From Actinomycetes bacterium (GTDB lineage Bacteria > Actinomycetota > Actinomycetes > Actinomycetales > Microbacteriaceae), in the NCBI GenBank assembly GCA_023428065.1, contig JAEYZI010000096.1, positions 1 through 63,278 on the forward strand: 63,278 bases of DNA, in the 5' to 3' direction. A program made the position numbers and the translations under genes. The notes under the pieces were generated by a model. It did not search any database, had not been told where the DNA came from, and was given only the letters and a program-made list of their open reading frames with translations. Below, one piece after another: positions 1 to 8,898 of this stretch; the first letter of the stretch is position 1; each line of letters starts with the position of its first letter.

Positions 1-390
1 GCTGCGGCGGCGCGACCCGCCGCTGGGCCCGCGGCAGCTCCCGCGCCCGGGCGCGTGCACGTCGAGGGCATCTGGACCTCGGGCGGTCAGGGAGAGATCG
101 ACGCGTGCCGCGGCTCCGTCAACGTGCCCGGCATCGCGGGCTACCTCGGCGGCGCGTTCTATGCGGCCGAGCACTGGTCGTGCGGCGGCAGCGCATGGGG
201 CCGGATCGGCGCCGGCGCGGTCGTCGATTTCCCCGGATACGGCAGCTATCGCGTCGCGGGGATCGTGAGCGGTCTCGTCTACGGCGCCGACGCGTCCGCC
301 ATCCCGCGCGGCTACGCGGGCTACTACCAGACCTGCATCGGGGGCAGCGGTTCCCAGATGGCCGTCTGGCTTCTCGAGCGCGTCGCCTGA
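1..390 (+). CDS. Secreted sortase-like protein, C-terminal fragment (5' end outside window)
   Basis: The reading frame is open from the first base and ends at TGA 388-390, so the start lies outside the window. It opens with an Ala/Pro-rich linker, typical of an extracytoplasmic spacer, followed by a small beta-rich domain of about 110 residues. The order His (codon 172), Cys in a QTC context (codon 334) and Arg near the end (codon 379) resembles the His/Cys/Arg triad of sortases, whose cysteine motif is TLxTC. This is a weak pattern match rather than a family assignment. Two further cysteines (DAC and WSCGG contexts) could form a disulfide. The gene converges on the DUF4191 gene, with 22 bases between stop codons. 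Coding status is likely; the function is tentative. Confidence 0.55.
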   Translation, partial: AAAARPAAGPAAAPAPGRVHVEGIWTSGGQGEIDACRGSVNVPGIAGYLGGAFYAAEHWSCGGSAWGRIGAGAVVDFPGYGSYRVAGIVSGLVYGADASAIPRGYAGYYQTCIGGSGSQMAVWLLERVA

Positions 391-412
391 CGCGCCGCGC
401 TCGAGCCGTCGA

Positions 413-1114
413 TCAGCGGGGTCGCGGGGCGCGCATCCGCTGGGGGTCGATGCCTCCGGGGATCTTGAAGCCCTTGACCTTCGCGACCGAGGTGAGACGC
501 TTGTCGACCTGGAGCACCTCCGCCTTCGTGAGCTTGCGCGGCAGGCGGTTGAGGCGGGCGGAGAGCTTGTGCAGCGGCACGGACTCCGCATCCGGTCCCA
601 CCGAGAGCAGGTGCACGGGGACGTTCGGCAGCAGGCGCGCGACGTTCGCGCGCTCCTTGTCGAGCATGGACTGGGTGCGCGAGAGCGGACCTTCGCCGAT
701 GAGCACGACGCCCGGACGCCCCACGGCGCGGTAGACGGCATCCCGCGTCTTCGCGCTGAACGCGATGGGCTCCTCGCTTCCGATCCACGAGCGGCGGAGG
801 CCGTTGCGCAGCACCGCGCCCACGGCACCCGACTGGCCCTCGATCTGGCTGTAGGCCGCGCGCTCGGCGCGGCGGCCGAGCACGACGAGCACGAGCAGGA
901 GGCCGCCCAGCAGACCCGTCAGCACGGTGAGGATGATGCCGATGACGTTGTCGCCGAAGAACACCACCGAGAGCACGATCGACGCCGCGAGCGGCACGAG
1001 GAAGCTCAGGATGAGGTACCAGGTGATCCCGGGGTCGGAGCGGCGGGTCATCTTGAAGACCTGCCACATCTGCTTGATGCGACCGGGCTCCTTCTCAGGG
1101 GTGCTGCGTGCCAT
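413..1114 (-). CDS. DUF4191 family membrane protein
   Basis: A 233-residue protein of the actinobacterial DUF4191 family, function unknown. It has a short basic cytoplasmic N-terminus, two adjacent membrane segments at about residues 32-53 and 57-79 separated by only a few residues, and a basic cytoplasmic C-terminal domain of about 150 residues. It therefore looks like a hairpin-anchored membrane protein. The ATG start overlaps the last 20 bases of lipA, so it is probably the distal gene of the lipB-lipA transcript. The family is usually found beside lipA in actinobacteria, which supports the call but gives no mechanism. Confidence 0.85.
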   Translation of the reverse strand: MARSTPEKEPGRIKQMWQVFKMTRRSDPGITWYLILSFLVPLAASIVLSVVFFGDNVIGIILTVLTGLLGGLLLVLVVLGRRAERAAYSQIEGQSGAVGAVLRNGLRRSWIGSEEPIAFSAKTRDAVYRAVGRPGVVLIGEGPLSRTQSMLDKERANVARLLPNVPVHLLSVGPDAESVPLHKLSARLNRLPRKLTKAEVLQVDKRLTSVAKVKGFKIPGGIDPQRMRAPRPR

Positions 1115-2123
1115 GGTTCAAGACTAGGGCGTGCTCGGACACCGCCTGCGCGAAGGGGGCTTCGTGCTCGGCGAGATGGCGCAGCTCGACGGGGATGTCG
1201 CGCCCCTTCGCGAGCATCGAGCGGGCCCACAGGCGCCCGGCGCGGTAGCTCGACCGCACGAGCGGGCCGGCGAGCACGCCGAGGAACCCGAGCTCCTCCG
1301 CCTCGTGCGCGAGTTCGACGAACTCCTCGGGACGCACCCACCGCGCGACGGGCAGGTGCCGCGGCGAGGGGCGCAGGTACTGCGTGAGCGTGATGATGTC
1401 GCACCCCGCCTCGCGCAGATCGCGCAGCGCCTGTGAGATCTCGTGGCGTTCCTCTCCCATCCCGAGGATGAGGTTCGACTTCGTGATGAGCTCGGCGTCG
1501 TGGGCGGCCGTGAGCACCCCGAGCGAGCGCTCGTAGCGGAACGCGGGTCGGATGCGCTTGAAGATCCGCGGGACGGTCTCGACGTTGTGGGCGAACACCT
1601 CGGGCCGGCTCGCGAACACCTCCGCCAGGAGGGCGGGATCCCCCGAGAAGTCGGTCGCGAGGATCTCGACGCCCGTCCCGGGGTTCGCGCCGTGGATCGC
1701 ACGCACGGTCTCGGCGTGCAGCCACGCGCCCTCGTCGGGCAGGTCGTCGCGCGCGACGCCCGTGACGGTCGCGTAGCGGAGCCCCATCCGCCGCACCGAC
1801 TCGGCCACCCGGCGGGGCTCATCGGTGTCGTACTCCGCGGGCTTGCCCGTGTCGATCTGGCAGAAGTCGCAGCGGCGGGTGCACTGGCTGCCGCCGATGA
1901 GGAACGTCGCCTCCCGATCCTCCCAGCACTCGTAGATGTTGGGGCAGCCGGCCTCCTGGCACACGGTGTGGAGGTTCTCCGACGTCACGAGCGATCGCAG
2001 CGACGTGAACTCGGGGCCCATCTTGGCGCGCGTCTTGATCCACTCGGGCTTGCGCTCGATGGGCGACTGGGCGTTCCGCACCTCGAGACGCAGGAGCTTG
2101 CGGTCGCCGGGCGCGGCGCTCAC
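1095..2123 (-). CDS. lipA: Lipoyl synthase
   Basis: Radical-SAM enzyme that inserts two sulfurs into protein-bound octanoyl groups to form lipoate on E2 subunits and GcvH. The protein has 342 residues. The auxiliary cluster ligands are C55, C60 and C66 (CX4CX5C); the radical-SAM cluster ligands are C81, C85 and C88 (CX3CX2C). The start chosen is the GTG whose bases overlap the lipB stop (GTGA, 2120-2123), giving a translationally coupled pair and the usual family length. The substrate of this pathway, the sucB E2 lipoyl domain, is encoded 2 kb away on the same strand. Confidence 0.97.
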   Translation of the reverse strand: MSAAPGDRKLLRLEVRNAQSPIERKPEWIKTRAKMGPEFTSLRSLVTSENLHTVCQEAGCPNIYECWEDREATFLIGGSQCTRRCDFCQIDTGKPAEYDTDEPRRVAESVRRMGLRYATVTGVARDDLPDEGAWLHAETVRAIHGANPGTGVEILATDFSGDPALLAEVFASRPEVFAHNVETVPRIFKRIRPAFRYERSLGVLTAAHDAELITKSNLILGMGEERHEISQALRDLREAGCDIITLTQYLRPSPRHLPVARWVRPEEFVELAHEAEELGFLGVLAGPLVRSSYRAGRLWARSMLAKGRDIPVELRHLAEHEAPFAQAVSEHALVLNHGTQHP

Positions 2124-2782
2124 GCGGGCACCACCGTGGGGTGGGCGAGGCTCCCGGCCAGGGCGCCCTCGAAGCGGCGGACGACGTCCGGCACGACATC
2201 GGAGGGGGTGACCTCGCGGCCGAGCTCGCGGCTCATCGTGGTGACGCCCGCGTCGCGGATGCCGCACGCGACGATCGCGCGGTAGGGCTCGAGCTCGTTG
2301 CTGCAATTGAGGGCGAAACCGTGCATCGTGACGCCCTCGGCCACCCGGATGCCGATCGCCGCGATCTTGTCCGCAGGCCCGCCGGGGCGTTCGATCCACA
2401 CCCCGCTGCGGCCGGCGACGCGGACCCCCGGGATGCCGTGGTCGTCGAGCACGCCGATGAGGAGTTCCTCGAGGCGGCGGACGTAGGCCACGACGTCGAC
2501 GGGGTCGGCGAGGCGCACGATCGGATAGCCGACGAGCTGTCCCGGCCCGTGCCAGGTGATCTTGCCACCGCGGTCGACGTCCACGACGGGGGTGCCGTCG
2601 ACGGGCCGTTCCCCGGGTTCGGTGCGCTTCCCGGCGGTGTAGACGGATGGGTGCTCGAGGAGGAGCACGGTATCGGGCGCCCGGCCGCTCGCGACGTCGG
2701 CGTGCAAGGCACGCTGGCGTTCGAGGGCCGTCGAATACGACACGGAGTTGGCGCTTAGCCCCGCGTCGACGTAGTCGACCAC
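2120..2782 (-). CDS. lipB: Octanoyltransferase (lipoyl(octanoyl) transferase)
   Basis: Moves the octanoyl group from acyl carrier protein to the lysine of lipoyl domains, the step before LipA. The protein has 220 residues. The catalytic pair is visible as K139 (in ADKIAAIG) and C173 (in VACGI), and the RGGKITWHGPGQLVGYP motif near residue 72 is typical of the family. Translation starts at GTG 2782, six bases after a TAGGCT hexamer, so the mRNA is probably leaderless. It overlaps lipA by four bases. Confidence 0.96.
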   Translation of the reverse strand: MVDYVDAGLSANSVSYSTALERQRALHADVASGRAPDTVLLLEHPSVYTAGKRTEPGERPVDGTPVVDVDRGGKITWHGPGQLVGYPIVRLADPVDVVAYVRRLEELLIGVLDDHGIPGVRVAGRSGVWIERPGGPADKIAAIGIRVAEGVTMHGFALNCSNELEPYRAIVACGIRDAGVTTMSRELGREVTPSDVVPDVVRRFEGALAGSLAHPTVVPA

Positions 2783-2788
2783 GTGCCC

Positions 2789-2794
2789 AGCCTA
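2789..2794 (-). promoter_or_regulatory. -10 element of a leaderless lipB promoter
   Basis: TAGGCT on the minus strand, six bases upstream of the GTG of lipB. With transcription starting about 7 bases after the -10, the message would begin at the start codon. No strong -35 was seen. Confidence 0.5.
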
Positions 2795-2873
2795 GGCGGT
2801 CGCGTCCTCCTCAGCCGGAACGGCATCGCCGAGTCCGCGGATGCCCGCCCTGGGCGAGCTCGCACCGCGGGCT

Positions 2874-2889
2874 GTCGAGCATGCTCGAC
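2874..2889. repeat. Perfect 16-bp palindrome next to a start codon
   Basis: GTCGAGCATGCTCGAC reads the same on both strands and ends two bases before the GTG of the pseudokinase-like gene, within the lipB/pseudokinase intergenic region. It could be an operator or could form a hairpin that hides the start. The regulator is not known. Confidence 0.45.
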
Positions 2890-2891
2890 GC

Positions 2892-4262
2892 GTGAGCACG
2901 TTCCGAGACCGCCCGGGCATCCGCGTCGTGCGCGCGATCGAGCGAGGGGAGCACCTGGAGGCGCTCCTCGTGCGGCTCGACGGCGACCCGCCACGAGCGC
3001 TCGTCCTCGCGCGCGCGCTCGACGAGACGGGGGAGCGCCTGCGTCGGCGTGAGCTCGCGGCGCTCGCGCGAGGGGCGGGAGTGGGCGTGCCCGAGGTTGT
3101 CGACGTCATCGACGACGTGCGCGGTCCGGGGGTTCTCCTCTCGCGCGTCGCGGGGCGGCGGCTCGGAGAGCTGCTCGCGGAGCGTGAGGAGTGGAGCGCG
3201 GGCGAGGCGGTCGGGGTGCTCGGCCCTCTCGTCGCGACCCTCGCGCGTCTGCACGACGCCGGGGTCGCCCACGCCGCCCTCGGCGCCTGCGAGGTCATCG
3301 TCACGGCAGACGGTCCGGTGATCACGGGTTTCCTTCGAGCCGAGCTGTTCGCGGCGGGTGCGCCGGAGGTCGTGCGCGAGCGGGTGGCGGGCGTGGTCCA
3401 CGACCGGGCCGTGATCCGCGAGCTCGCGGCGGTGCTCCTCGCGCGCGTCCGGGGGTCACGCTCCGTCGCCGCGCACGAGCTCGCTGCGACCGTCGCGACC
3501 GTGCCGGGCCATGAGCTCCTGCCGAGGCTCGGGGAGGGGCTCGCGGAGCTCGCGGCACCGGTCCTCGTCCGGGCCGTCGCGCCCCGGGACACCGCCGTGA
3601 GCCGTCCCGTGGGGGGCGAGCGACTCGTCGCGGTCGTCGTCGACGCGGGGGAGCAGGAGGCGCCGCACGCGCGCGAGCGGTTGTCGCCCCGCGTGCGGGA
3701 GGTCCTGGCACGTGTTCGCGAGCGTCTCGACGCGCTCCCCGCGCTGCGGCGTCGGCTCGTGGTGGGCGGGGGTGCGGCGATCGCCGTCGCGGCCCTGCTC
3801 CTCACGCTGATCCCGTCGCGAGCGCACGAGGGGGACGGCGTCGTGGCCCACACGGTCGACACCTCGCCGACGCCGAGCACGCCGCCGACACTCGGGCGAA
3901 CGGATGCGGCGCCCCCTCGAGATGCGGTCGTCGCCGCCATCCTCGGTGACGATCCCGTCGCGGCCGCGATCGCGCTGCTCGAGCGGCGGGAGACCTGCAT
4001 CGCGCACCTCTCGATCGTGTGCCTCGACGAGGTGGACCAGGCTGCCTCGGCCGCGCTTCACGACGATCGCCACGGCATCGAGGTCATGCGAGCCGGAGGC
4101 GAGGCGTCGCTGCCTTGCGAGGCTCCTGAGGAGCCGCGCCTTCTCGAGCGTCTCGGCGACAGCGCGCTCGTGGGGCTCGGCCCGGAGACGGCTCCGGCCT
4201 CGCTCCTCATCGTGAGGAGCGAGGCCGGGTGGCGTATCCGCGACTGGGTCGCGGTCGACTAG
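2892..4262 (+). CDS. Pseudokinase-like protein with one membrane segment
   Basis: A 456-residue protein. The N-terminal about 280 residues resemble a protein-kinase/aminoglycoside-kinase fold, with the family's phrase LARLHDAGVAHAAL at residues 117-130 where active kinases have an HxD catalytic loop. Here Ala129 replaces the catalytic Asp, Glu134 the metal-binding Asn, and Gly146 the DFG Asp, so catalysis is unlikely. A single membrane span follows at about residues 290-309, then about 145 extracytoplasmic residues containing three cysteines. The GTG at 2892 is preferred because upstream in-frame codons add an atypical N-terminus. The stop overlaps the convergent sucB stop by four bases. Probably a signalling or scaffold protein; no name can be given. 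Confidence 0.7.
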   Translation: MSTFRDRPGIRVVRAIERGEHLEALLVRLDGDPPRALVLARALDETGERLRRRELAALARGAGVGVPEVVDVIDDVRGPGVLLSRVAGRRLGELLAEREEWSAGEAVGVLGPLVATLARLHDAGVAHAALGACEVIVTADGPVITGFLRAELFAAGAPEVVRERVAGVVHDRAVIRELAAVLLARVRGSRSVAAHELAATVATVPGHELLPRLGEGLAELAAPVLVRAVAPRDTAVSRPVGGERLVAVVVDAGEQEAPHARERLSPRVREVLARVRERLDALPALRRRLVVGGGAAIAVAALLLTLIPSRAHEGDGVVAHTVDTSPTPSTPPTLGRTDAAPPRDAVVAAILGDDPVAAAIALLERRETCIAHLSIVCLDEVDQAASAALHDDRHGIEVMRAGGEASLPCEAPEEPRLLERLGDSALVGLGPETAPASLLIVRSEAGWRIRDWVAVD

Positions 4263-5782
4263 ATGCCGAGCGCGGAGCGGAAGTCGCCCGCCTCGAGACG
4301 GGCCTTGACGGCCCCCAGGAAGCGTGCGGCGTCCGCGCCGTCGATGATGCGGTGGTCGTACGAGAGCGCGAGGTAGACGGTCGAGCGGATCGCGATCGCG
4401 TCCGTTCCGCTCTCGCTCACGACGACGGGCTTCTTCGTGACGACACCGGTTCCGAGGATCGCGACCTGCGGCAGGAACACGACGGGCGTGTCGAAGAGCG
4501 CTCCGCGCGATCCCGTGTTGGTGAGCGTGAACGTCCCGCCCGCGAGCTCGTCGGGCTTGAGCTTGTTCTCACGCGTGCGCTCGGCGAGGTCGGCGATCTC
4601 CTTGGCGAGGCTCGCGATGTCGAGGTCGCCCGCGTTGCGGATGACCGGGGTGAGCAGCCCGCGTTCGGTATCGACCGCGATCGAGAGGTTCTCGGTGTCG
4701 GGGTAGACGATGTTGTCGCCGTCGACCGTCGCGTTGATGATCGGGTAGGTGCGCAGCGCCTCGGCGGCCGCGAGCGCGAAGAACGGCATGAAGGAGAGCT
4801 TCGTGCCGGTCTTCTCGAGGAACGCGGCCTTCACCTCGTCGCGCAGCTGCGCGACCTTCGTGACGTCGGCCTCCACGACCGTCGTGAGCTGCGCCGTCGA
4901 GTTCATCGAGACCACCGCGCGCTCCGCGACGACCTTGCGCAGTCGCGTCATGGGCACCGTGGTGCCGCGGAGGGGCGACACCTCGGCCGGTGCGGCCGCG
5001 GGTGCCGCCGCGGATGCCGCGGGGGTGCTCGCGGCGGGAGCCTCGGTCGCGACGGCGGCGAGCACATCCTGCTTGCGGATGCGACCTCCGACGCCCGTGC
5101 CCGTGACACCTCCGAGCTCGACGCCCTTCTCGTTCGCGAGCTTGCGGACGATCGGGGTGACGTAGCCCGCGTGGGAGGTCGTGGCGGGGCTCGCAGTGGG
5201 CGCGGGCGCCGCCTGCGAGGCGGGGGCGGCAGGTGCCTCGGCAGGCGCGGCCGGGGCCGGAGCCTCGGCGGCCGGAGCCTCCGCGGGGGCGGGAGCGGGC
5301 GCCTCCGCGGCCGGGGCGGGTGCCTCTGCGGGGACCGGAGCCTCGGCGGAGGGAGCCTCGGGAGCGGGGGCGGAAGCCTCGGCGGCCGGAGCGGAAGCCT
5401 CGGCGGCAGGAGCCGGTGCCTCGGCAGGGGCCGGAGCCGCCGCGGCAGGCGCGGGCTCGGCGGCGGGGGCCTCCTGAGCGGGCGCGGGCGCCGCCTCGGG
5501 GGCGGGCGCGGCCTCCGCAGCGGGAGCGGCCTCACCGCCTCCCGAGCCGTCGCCGATGCGCACGAGCGGCGCGCCGACCTCGACGGTCTCGTCCTCGGCG
5601 ACGAGGATCTCCTCGATCACGCCGGCGACGGGGGACGGGATCTCGGTGTCGACCTTGTCGGTCGAGACCTCGAGCAGAGGCTCGTCGACCTCCACGCGGT
5701 CGCCGACCTTCTTCAGCCAGCGGGTCACCGTACCTTCCGTGACGCTCTCGCCGAGCGCCGGGAGGCTGACGGATTCGCTCAT
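4259..5782 (-). CDS. sucB: 2-oxoacid dehydrogenase E2 (dihydrolipoamide acyltransferase, succinyltransferase type)
   Basis: Core E2 subunit that moves acyl groups from lipoate to CoA in the pyruvate/2-oxoglutarate dehydrogenase system. The protein has 507 residues. An N-terminal lipoyl domain carries the lipoylated lysine in TDKV (K43). A very long Ala/Pro/Glu-rich hinge runs over about residues 82-215, followed by a peripheral subunit-binding domain and a catalytic domain ending with the HxxxDG motif (H477, D481). There is one lipoyl domain only. Actinobacterial proteins of this type often serve both complexes. A GGAG ribosome binding site precedes the ATG, and lpdA lies 59 bases upstream on the same strand. 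Confidence 0.93.
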   Translation of the reverse strand: MSESVSLPALGESVTEGTVTRWLKKVGDRVEVDEPLLEVSTDKVDTEIPSPVAGVIEEILVAEDETVEVGAPLVRIGDGSGGGEAAPAAEAAPAPEAAPAPAQEAPAAEPAPAAAAPAPAEAPAPAAEASAPAAEASAPAPEAPSAEAPVPAEAPAPAAEAPAPAPAEAPAAEAPAPAAPAEAPAAPASQAAPAPTASPATTSHAGYVTPIVRKLANEKGVELGGVTGTGVGGRIRKQDVLAAVATEAPAASTPAASAAAPAAAPAEVSPLRGTTVPMTRLRKVVAERAVVSMNSTAQLTTVVEADVTKVAQLRDEVKAAFLEKTGTKLSFMPFFALAAAEALRTYPIINATVDGDNIVYPDTENLSIAVDTERGLLTPVIRNAGDLDIASLAKEIADLAERTRENKLKPDELAGGTFTLTNTGSRGALFDTPVVFLPQVAILGTGVVTKKPVVVSESGTDAIAIRSTVYLALSYDHRIIDGADAARFLGAVKARLEAGDFRSALGI

Positions 5783-5841
5783 CGGTGATGCTCCTTATTC
5801 AGCCGTTGTTCAGCCGTGTCGTTCTAGCTTAGCCGCCGGTC

Positions 5842-7212
5842 TCAGCCGTGGAGCGGCTTCCCGGCAAGTGCCAGGAAGGCCTCGCCGAGTGCCTCGTCCT
5901 GAGTCGGGTGGGCGTGGATGTAGGGGGCGATGTCCTCGGGGTAGGCGTCCCAGTCGACGACGAGCTGCGCCTCGCCGATGAGCTCGCCCACGCGCGCGCC
6001 GATCATGTGCACGCCGATGACGGGGCCGTCGTTCACCCGGATTGCCTTGATGACGCCCGAGGTGCCGATGATGTGGCTCTTGCCGTTGCCGGCGAGGTTG
6101 TACTCGACGACCGTGATGTTCTCGGCGCCGTACTTCTCCTCGGCCTTCGCCTGCGTGAGGCCGACCGAGGCGACCTCGGGGTCGGAGTAGGTCACCTTCG
6201 GGATGTTGACGTCCTCGACCATGATCGGGTCGAGGCCCGCGAGCACCTCGGCGACGTAGATGCCCTGCTGGAATCCGCGGTGCGCGAGCTGCAGGCCGGG
6301 CACGATGTCGCCGACCGCGTAGACCCCGGGGACGGTCGTCTGGAGCTTGTCGTCGACGACGACGAAACCGCGGTCGAGCTGCACGCCGACCTCCTCGAAG
6401 CCCATGCCGGCCGTGAGCGGGCCACGACCCACCGCGACGAGGAGGATGTCGGCCTCGACGGTCTCGCCGTTCTCGAGCGAGACGACGACGCCCGACTCGT
6501 TCTGGGTGACGCCGGAGAAGCGCACGCCGAGCTTGAACTCGATGCCGCGACGGCGGAAGGCGCGCTCGAAGTGCTTCGAGATCGACTCGTCCTCGTTCGG
6601 CACGAGGTGGGGGAGCGCCTCGATGATCGTGACGTCCGCGCCCCAGCTCTTCCACACGCTCGAGAACTCGACGCCGATGACACCGCCGCCGAGCACGGCG
6701 ACCTTCTTCGGCACGAAGTCGAGGGCGAGGGCCTGCTCGGACGTCACGACGCGGCCGCCGATCTCGAGACCGGGGAGCGAGCGCGAGTAGGAGCCCGTGG
6801 CGAGCACGACGTTCGTGCCGCGGATGGTCTGGTCGCCCACCTGGACGGTGTTGGGCGAGGTGAGACGGCCGAAGCCCTCGATCGTCGTGATGCCGCGGCC
6901 CTTGATGAGGCCCTGGAGCCCCTTCCACTTGCCGGCGACGATGCCCTCGCGGTACGCGGTCACCGCGGCGATGTCGATGCCGCCGAACTGCGCCGCGACG
7001 CCGTACTTGCCGGCCTCGCGGGTGACGTCCGCCACCTCGGCCGAGTGGAGCAGGGCCTTCGTCGGGATGCACCCGACGTGGAGGCACGTGCCGCCCACCT
7101 TGTCCTTCTCGATGAGGGCGACGGACTTGCCGAGCTGGGCGTAGCGCAGAGCGGCGGCATAGCCACCGCTTCCCGCTCCCAGGACGACGAGGTCGAAGGT
7201 CTGCTCGGACAC
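5842..7212 (-). CDS. lpdA: Dihydrolipoyl dehydrogenase (E3)
   Basis: FAD-dependent enzyme that reoxidises dihydrolipoamide on E2 with NAD+. The protein has 456 residues, the usual length. It has an N-terminal GxGxxG nucleotide-binding loop (GAGSGG, about residues 12-17), the redox disulfide pair C43/C48 in CLHVGC, a second NAD-binding Rossmann motif (VLGGGVIGVE) mid-protein, and the C-terminal active-site pair H435/E440 in the HPTQDE motif. It starts at GTG 7212 with an AGGGAG-like site upstream and probably shares a transcript with sucB. Confidence 0.96.
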   Translation of the reverse strand: MSEQTFDLVVLGAGSGGYAAALRYAQLGKSVALIEKDKVGGTCLHVGCIPTKALLHSAEVADVTREAGKYGVAAQFGGIDIAAVTAYREGIVAGKWKGLQGLIKGRGITTIEGFGRLTSPNTVQVGDQTIRGTNVVLATGSYSRSLPGLEIGGRVVTSEQALALDFVPKKVAVLGGGVIGVEFSSVWKSWGADVTIIEALPHLVPNEDESISKHFERAFRRRGIEFKLGVRFSGVTQNESGVVVSLENGETVEADILLVAVGRGPLTAGMGFEEVGVQLDRGFVVVDDKLQTTVPGVYAVGDIVPGLQLAHRGFQQGIYVAEVLAGLDPIMVEDVNIPKVTYSDPEVASVGLTQAKAEEKYGAENITVVEYNLAGNGKSHIIGTSGVIKAIRVNDGPVIGVHMIGARVGELIGEAQLVVDWDAYPEDIAPYIHAHPTQDEALGEAFLALAGKPLHG

Positions 7213-7311
7213 TGGAGAAACTCCCTTGCGCTTCGCGTGTCGGAATGCCCGCGAGAGAGGTGGTGTCGCGGAGCGGAAAGAGGCAAGGCGTTCCTTGCCG
7301 AATCGACCCTA

Positions 7312-8799
7312 CTACGCTCGTGCGAGCTCCGCCGTCAGCCCGAGGAGGGTGCGCACCGCGACGCCGGTCGGTCCCTTTCCGGTCCCGCCGTAGGGGCTCC
7401 CGGTGTTGTAGGCGGGACCGGCGATGTCGAGGTGGGCCCACCCGATCCGGGCTCCGGGGCCGTCGCCGCCGGCCTCTCCGACGAAGGCGCGCAGGAAGTG
7501 CCCGGCGACGAGCATCCCGCCCGCCGTGTGGCCGAGCTTGGCGTTCGCGAGGTCGGCGACGTCGGAGTCGAGCACGGATCGCAGCTCGGGGGGCAGCGGC
7601 ATGGCCCACATCGCCTCGTCTGCCCGCTCGGCGGCCGCGAGCACGACGTCGACGGCGGGCCGGTCGCCCATCACGCCCACGGTGCGCTCGCCCAGTGCGA
7701 CGCGGGCGGCGCCCGTGAGCGTCGCGACGTCGACGAGGAGGTCGGGGCGCTCGGCTGCAGCCGCGGCGAGCCCGTCGGCGAGCACGACGCGACCCTCGGC
7801 ATCCGTGTTGGTCACCTCGACGGTCGTGCCGTTCCACGTGCGCAGCACGTCGCCCGGCCGGAGAGCCGTGCCCGAGGGCATGTTCTCGGCGAGGCACAGC
7901 CACGCGCTCACCCGGACGGGGAGGCCTCGGCGGGCGGCGTCGAGCACGACGGCGAGAGCCGTCGCGGCGCCCGTCATGTCGTACTTCATCGTCGCCATCG
8001 AGGTGGGGGGCTTGAGGGAGAGCCCGCCCGAGTCGTAGGTGATGCCCTTGCCGACGACGGCGAGGTGCCGCTCTGCGCCCTCCGGGCGGTACCGCACGAC
8101 GACGAGCCGGGGAGGACGGCTCGATCCGCTTCCCACGCCGAGGATGCCGCCGAAGCCCTGCGCGACGAGCTCGTCCGGCTCGAGCACCTCGAGTTCGACC
8201 GGGAGCCCGGCCGCGAGGTCGCGCGCGCGGTCCACGAAGGTCGCCGGGTAGAGATCGGATGCCGGCTCGTTGACGAGGTCGCGCACGAGGTGCGTGGCGA
8301 TCGCGGTCGCCGCCGCAGCGGCGACCGCTGCAGCGCCAACGGAACCCTCGGAGACGTGGAGAGCGATGCGCTCGACGGGCCGCTTCGACGCCGTGTCGCC
8401 CGTCCGATAGGCGAGATAGGCGTATGCGCCGCTCGCCGCAGCCTCGAGGGCGACCTCCGCCGTCTCCTCGTCGTCGACGGGGAGTGCGAGCACGAGCGAC
8501 TCAAGACCGCACGCCATGCGACCCGCGACACCCGCGGCGGAGCGGACGGCGGCACGGCCGGGCTCCGCACCGAGACCGACGAAGGCGATGGGGGACCGTC
8601 CGCCCGGGAGGAGCGGGCCGCGGCGGAACTCGTCGGCGGCCCCCGTGACCCCGAGAGGGACGAGGAGCTCCGCGACGCCGTCGGGCGCATCCTGGGCGAG
8701 AACCGGCCCGCTCCGGCCCTTCACGACACCGAAGACGAGCAGCGAGGCCTCGAGCTCGGAGAACGGGACGGAGGTGACGGACAGCTCGGGCACGGTCAT
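7312..8799 (-). CDS. pepA: Leucyl aminopeptidase (M17 family)
   Basis: Cytosolic two-metal exopeptidase releasing N-terminal amino acids. The protein has 495 residues. The C-terminal catalytic domain carries the M17 signature NTDAEGRV, and upstream of it the metal-binding segments VGKGITYDSGGLSLK and MKYDMTGA. The ATG at 8799 lies six bases after a minus-strand TACCCT hexamer, which supports a leaderless start there. The gene diverges from the PAC2 gene. Confidence 0.94.
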   Translation of the reverse strand: MTVPELSVTSVPFSELEASLLVFGVVKGRSGPVLAQDAPDGVAELLVPLGVTGAADEFRRGPLLPGGRSPIAFVGLGAEPGRAAVRSAAGVAGRMACGLESLVLALPVDDEETAEVALEAAASGAYAYLAYRTGDTASKRPVERIALHVSEGSVGAAAVAAAAATAIATHLVRDLVNEPASDLYPATFVDRARDLAAGLPVELEVLEPDELVAQGFGGILGVGSGSSRPPRLVVVRYRPEGAERHLAVVGKGITYDSGGLSLKPPTSMATMKYDMTGAATALAVVLDAARRGLPVRVSAWLCLAENMPSGTALRPGDVLRTWNGTTVEVTNTDAEGRVVLADGLAAAAAERPDLLVDVATLTGAARVALGERTVGVMGDRPAVDVVLAAAERADEAMWAMPLPPELRSVLDSDVADLANAKLGHTAGGMLVAGHFLRAFVGEAGGDGPGARIGWAHLDIAGPAYNTGSPYGGTGKGPTGVAVRTLLGLTAELARA

Positions 8800-8805
8800 G
8801 CGGTC

Positions 8806-8811
8806 AGGGTA
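8806..8811 (-). promoter_or_regulatory. -10 element of a leaderless pepA promoter
   Basis: TACCCT on the minus strand, six bases before the pepA ATG. It matches the TAnnnT pattern repeated across the window. Confidence 0.4.
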
Positions 8812-8885
8812 TCTCCCGGGCCTGTGTTCGCTGTGAGCATCACGCCCCGGCCCGCGCGATCCGGCCCCCGTCGGGGCGCGGCTCC

Positions 8886-8891
8886 TAGACT
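8886..8891 (+). promoter_or_regulatory. -10 element of a leaderless PAC2-gene promoter
   Basis: TAGACT, seven bases before the ATG at 8899. Confidence 0.5.
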
Positions 8892-8898
8892 CGGAGAC

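Noticed and set aside
5233..5520. Repetitive GC-rich stretch in sucB as a DNA repeat array
   Set aside because: It is the Ala/Pro/Glu hinge coding sequence of E2, in frame and expected for the family.
5848..8898. Plus-strand frame running from lpdA through pepA into the PAC2 gene
   Set aside because: Only the part from ATG 8899 resembles a protein family; the rest is antisense to lpdA and pepA.
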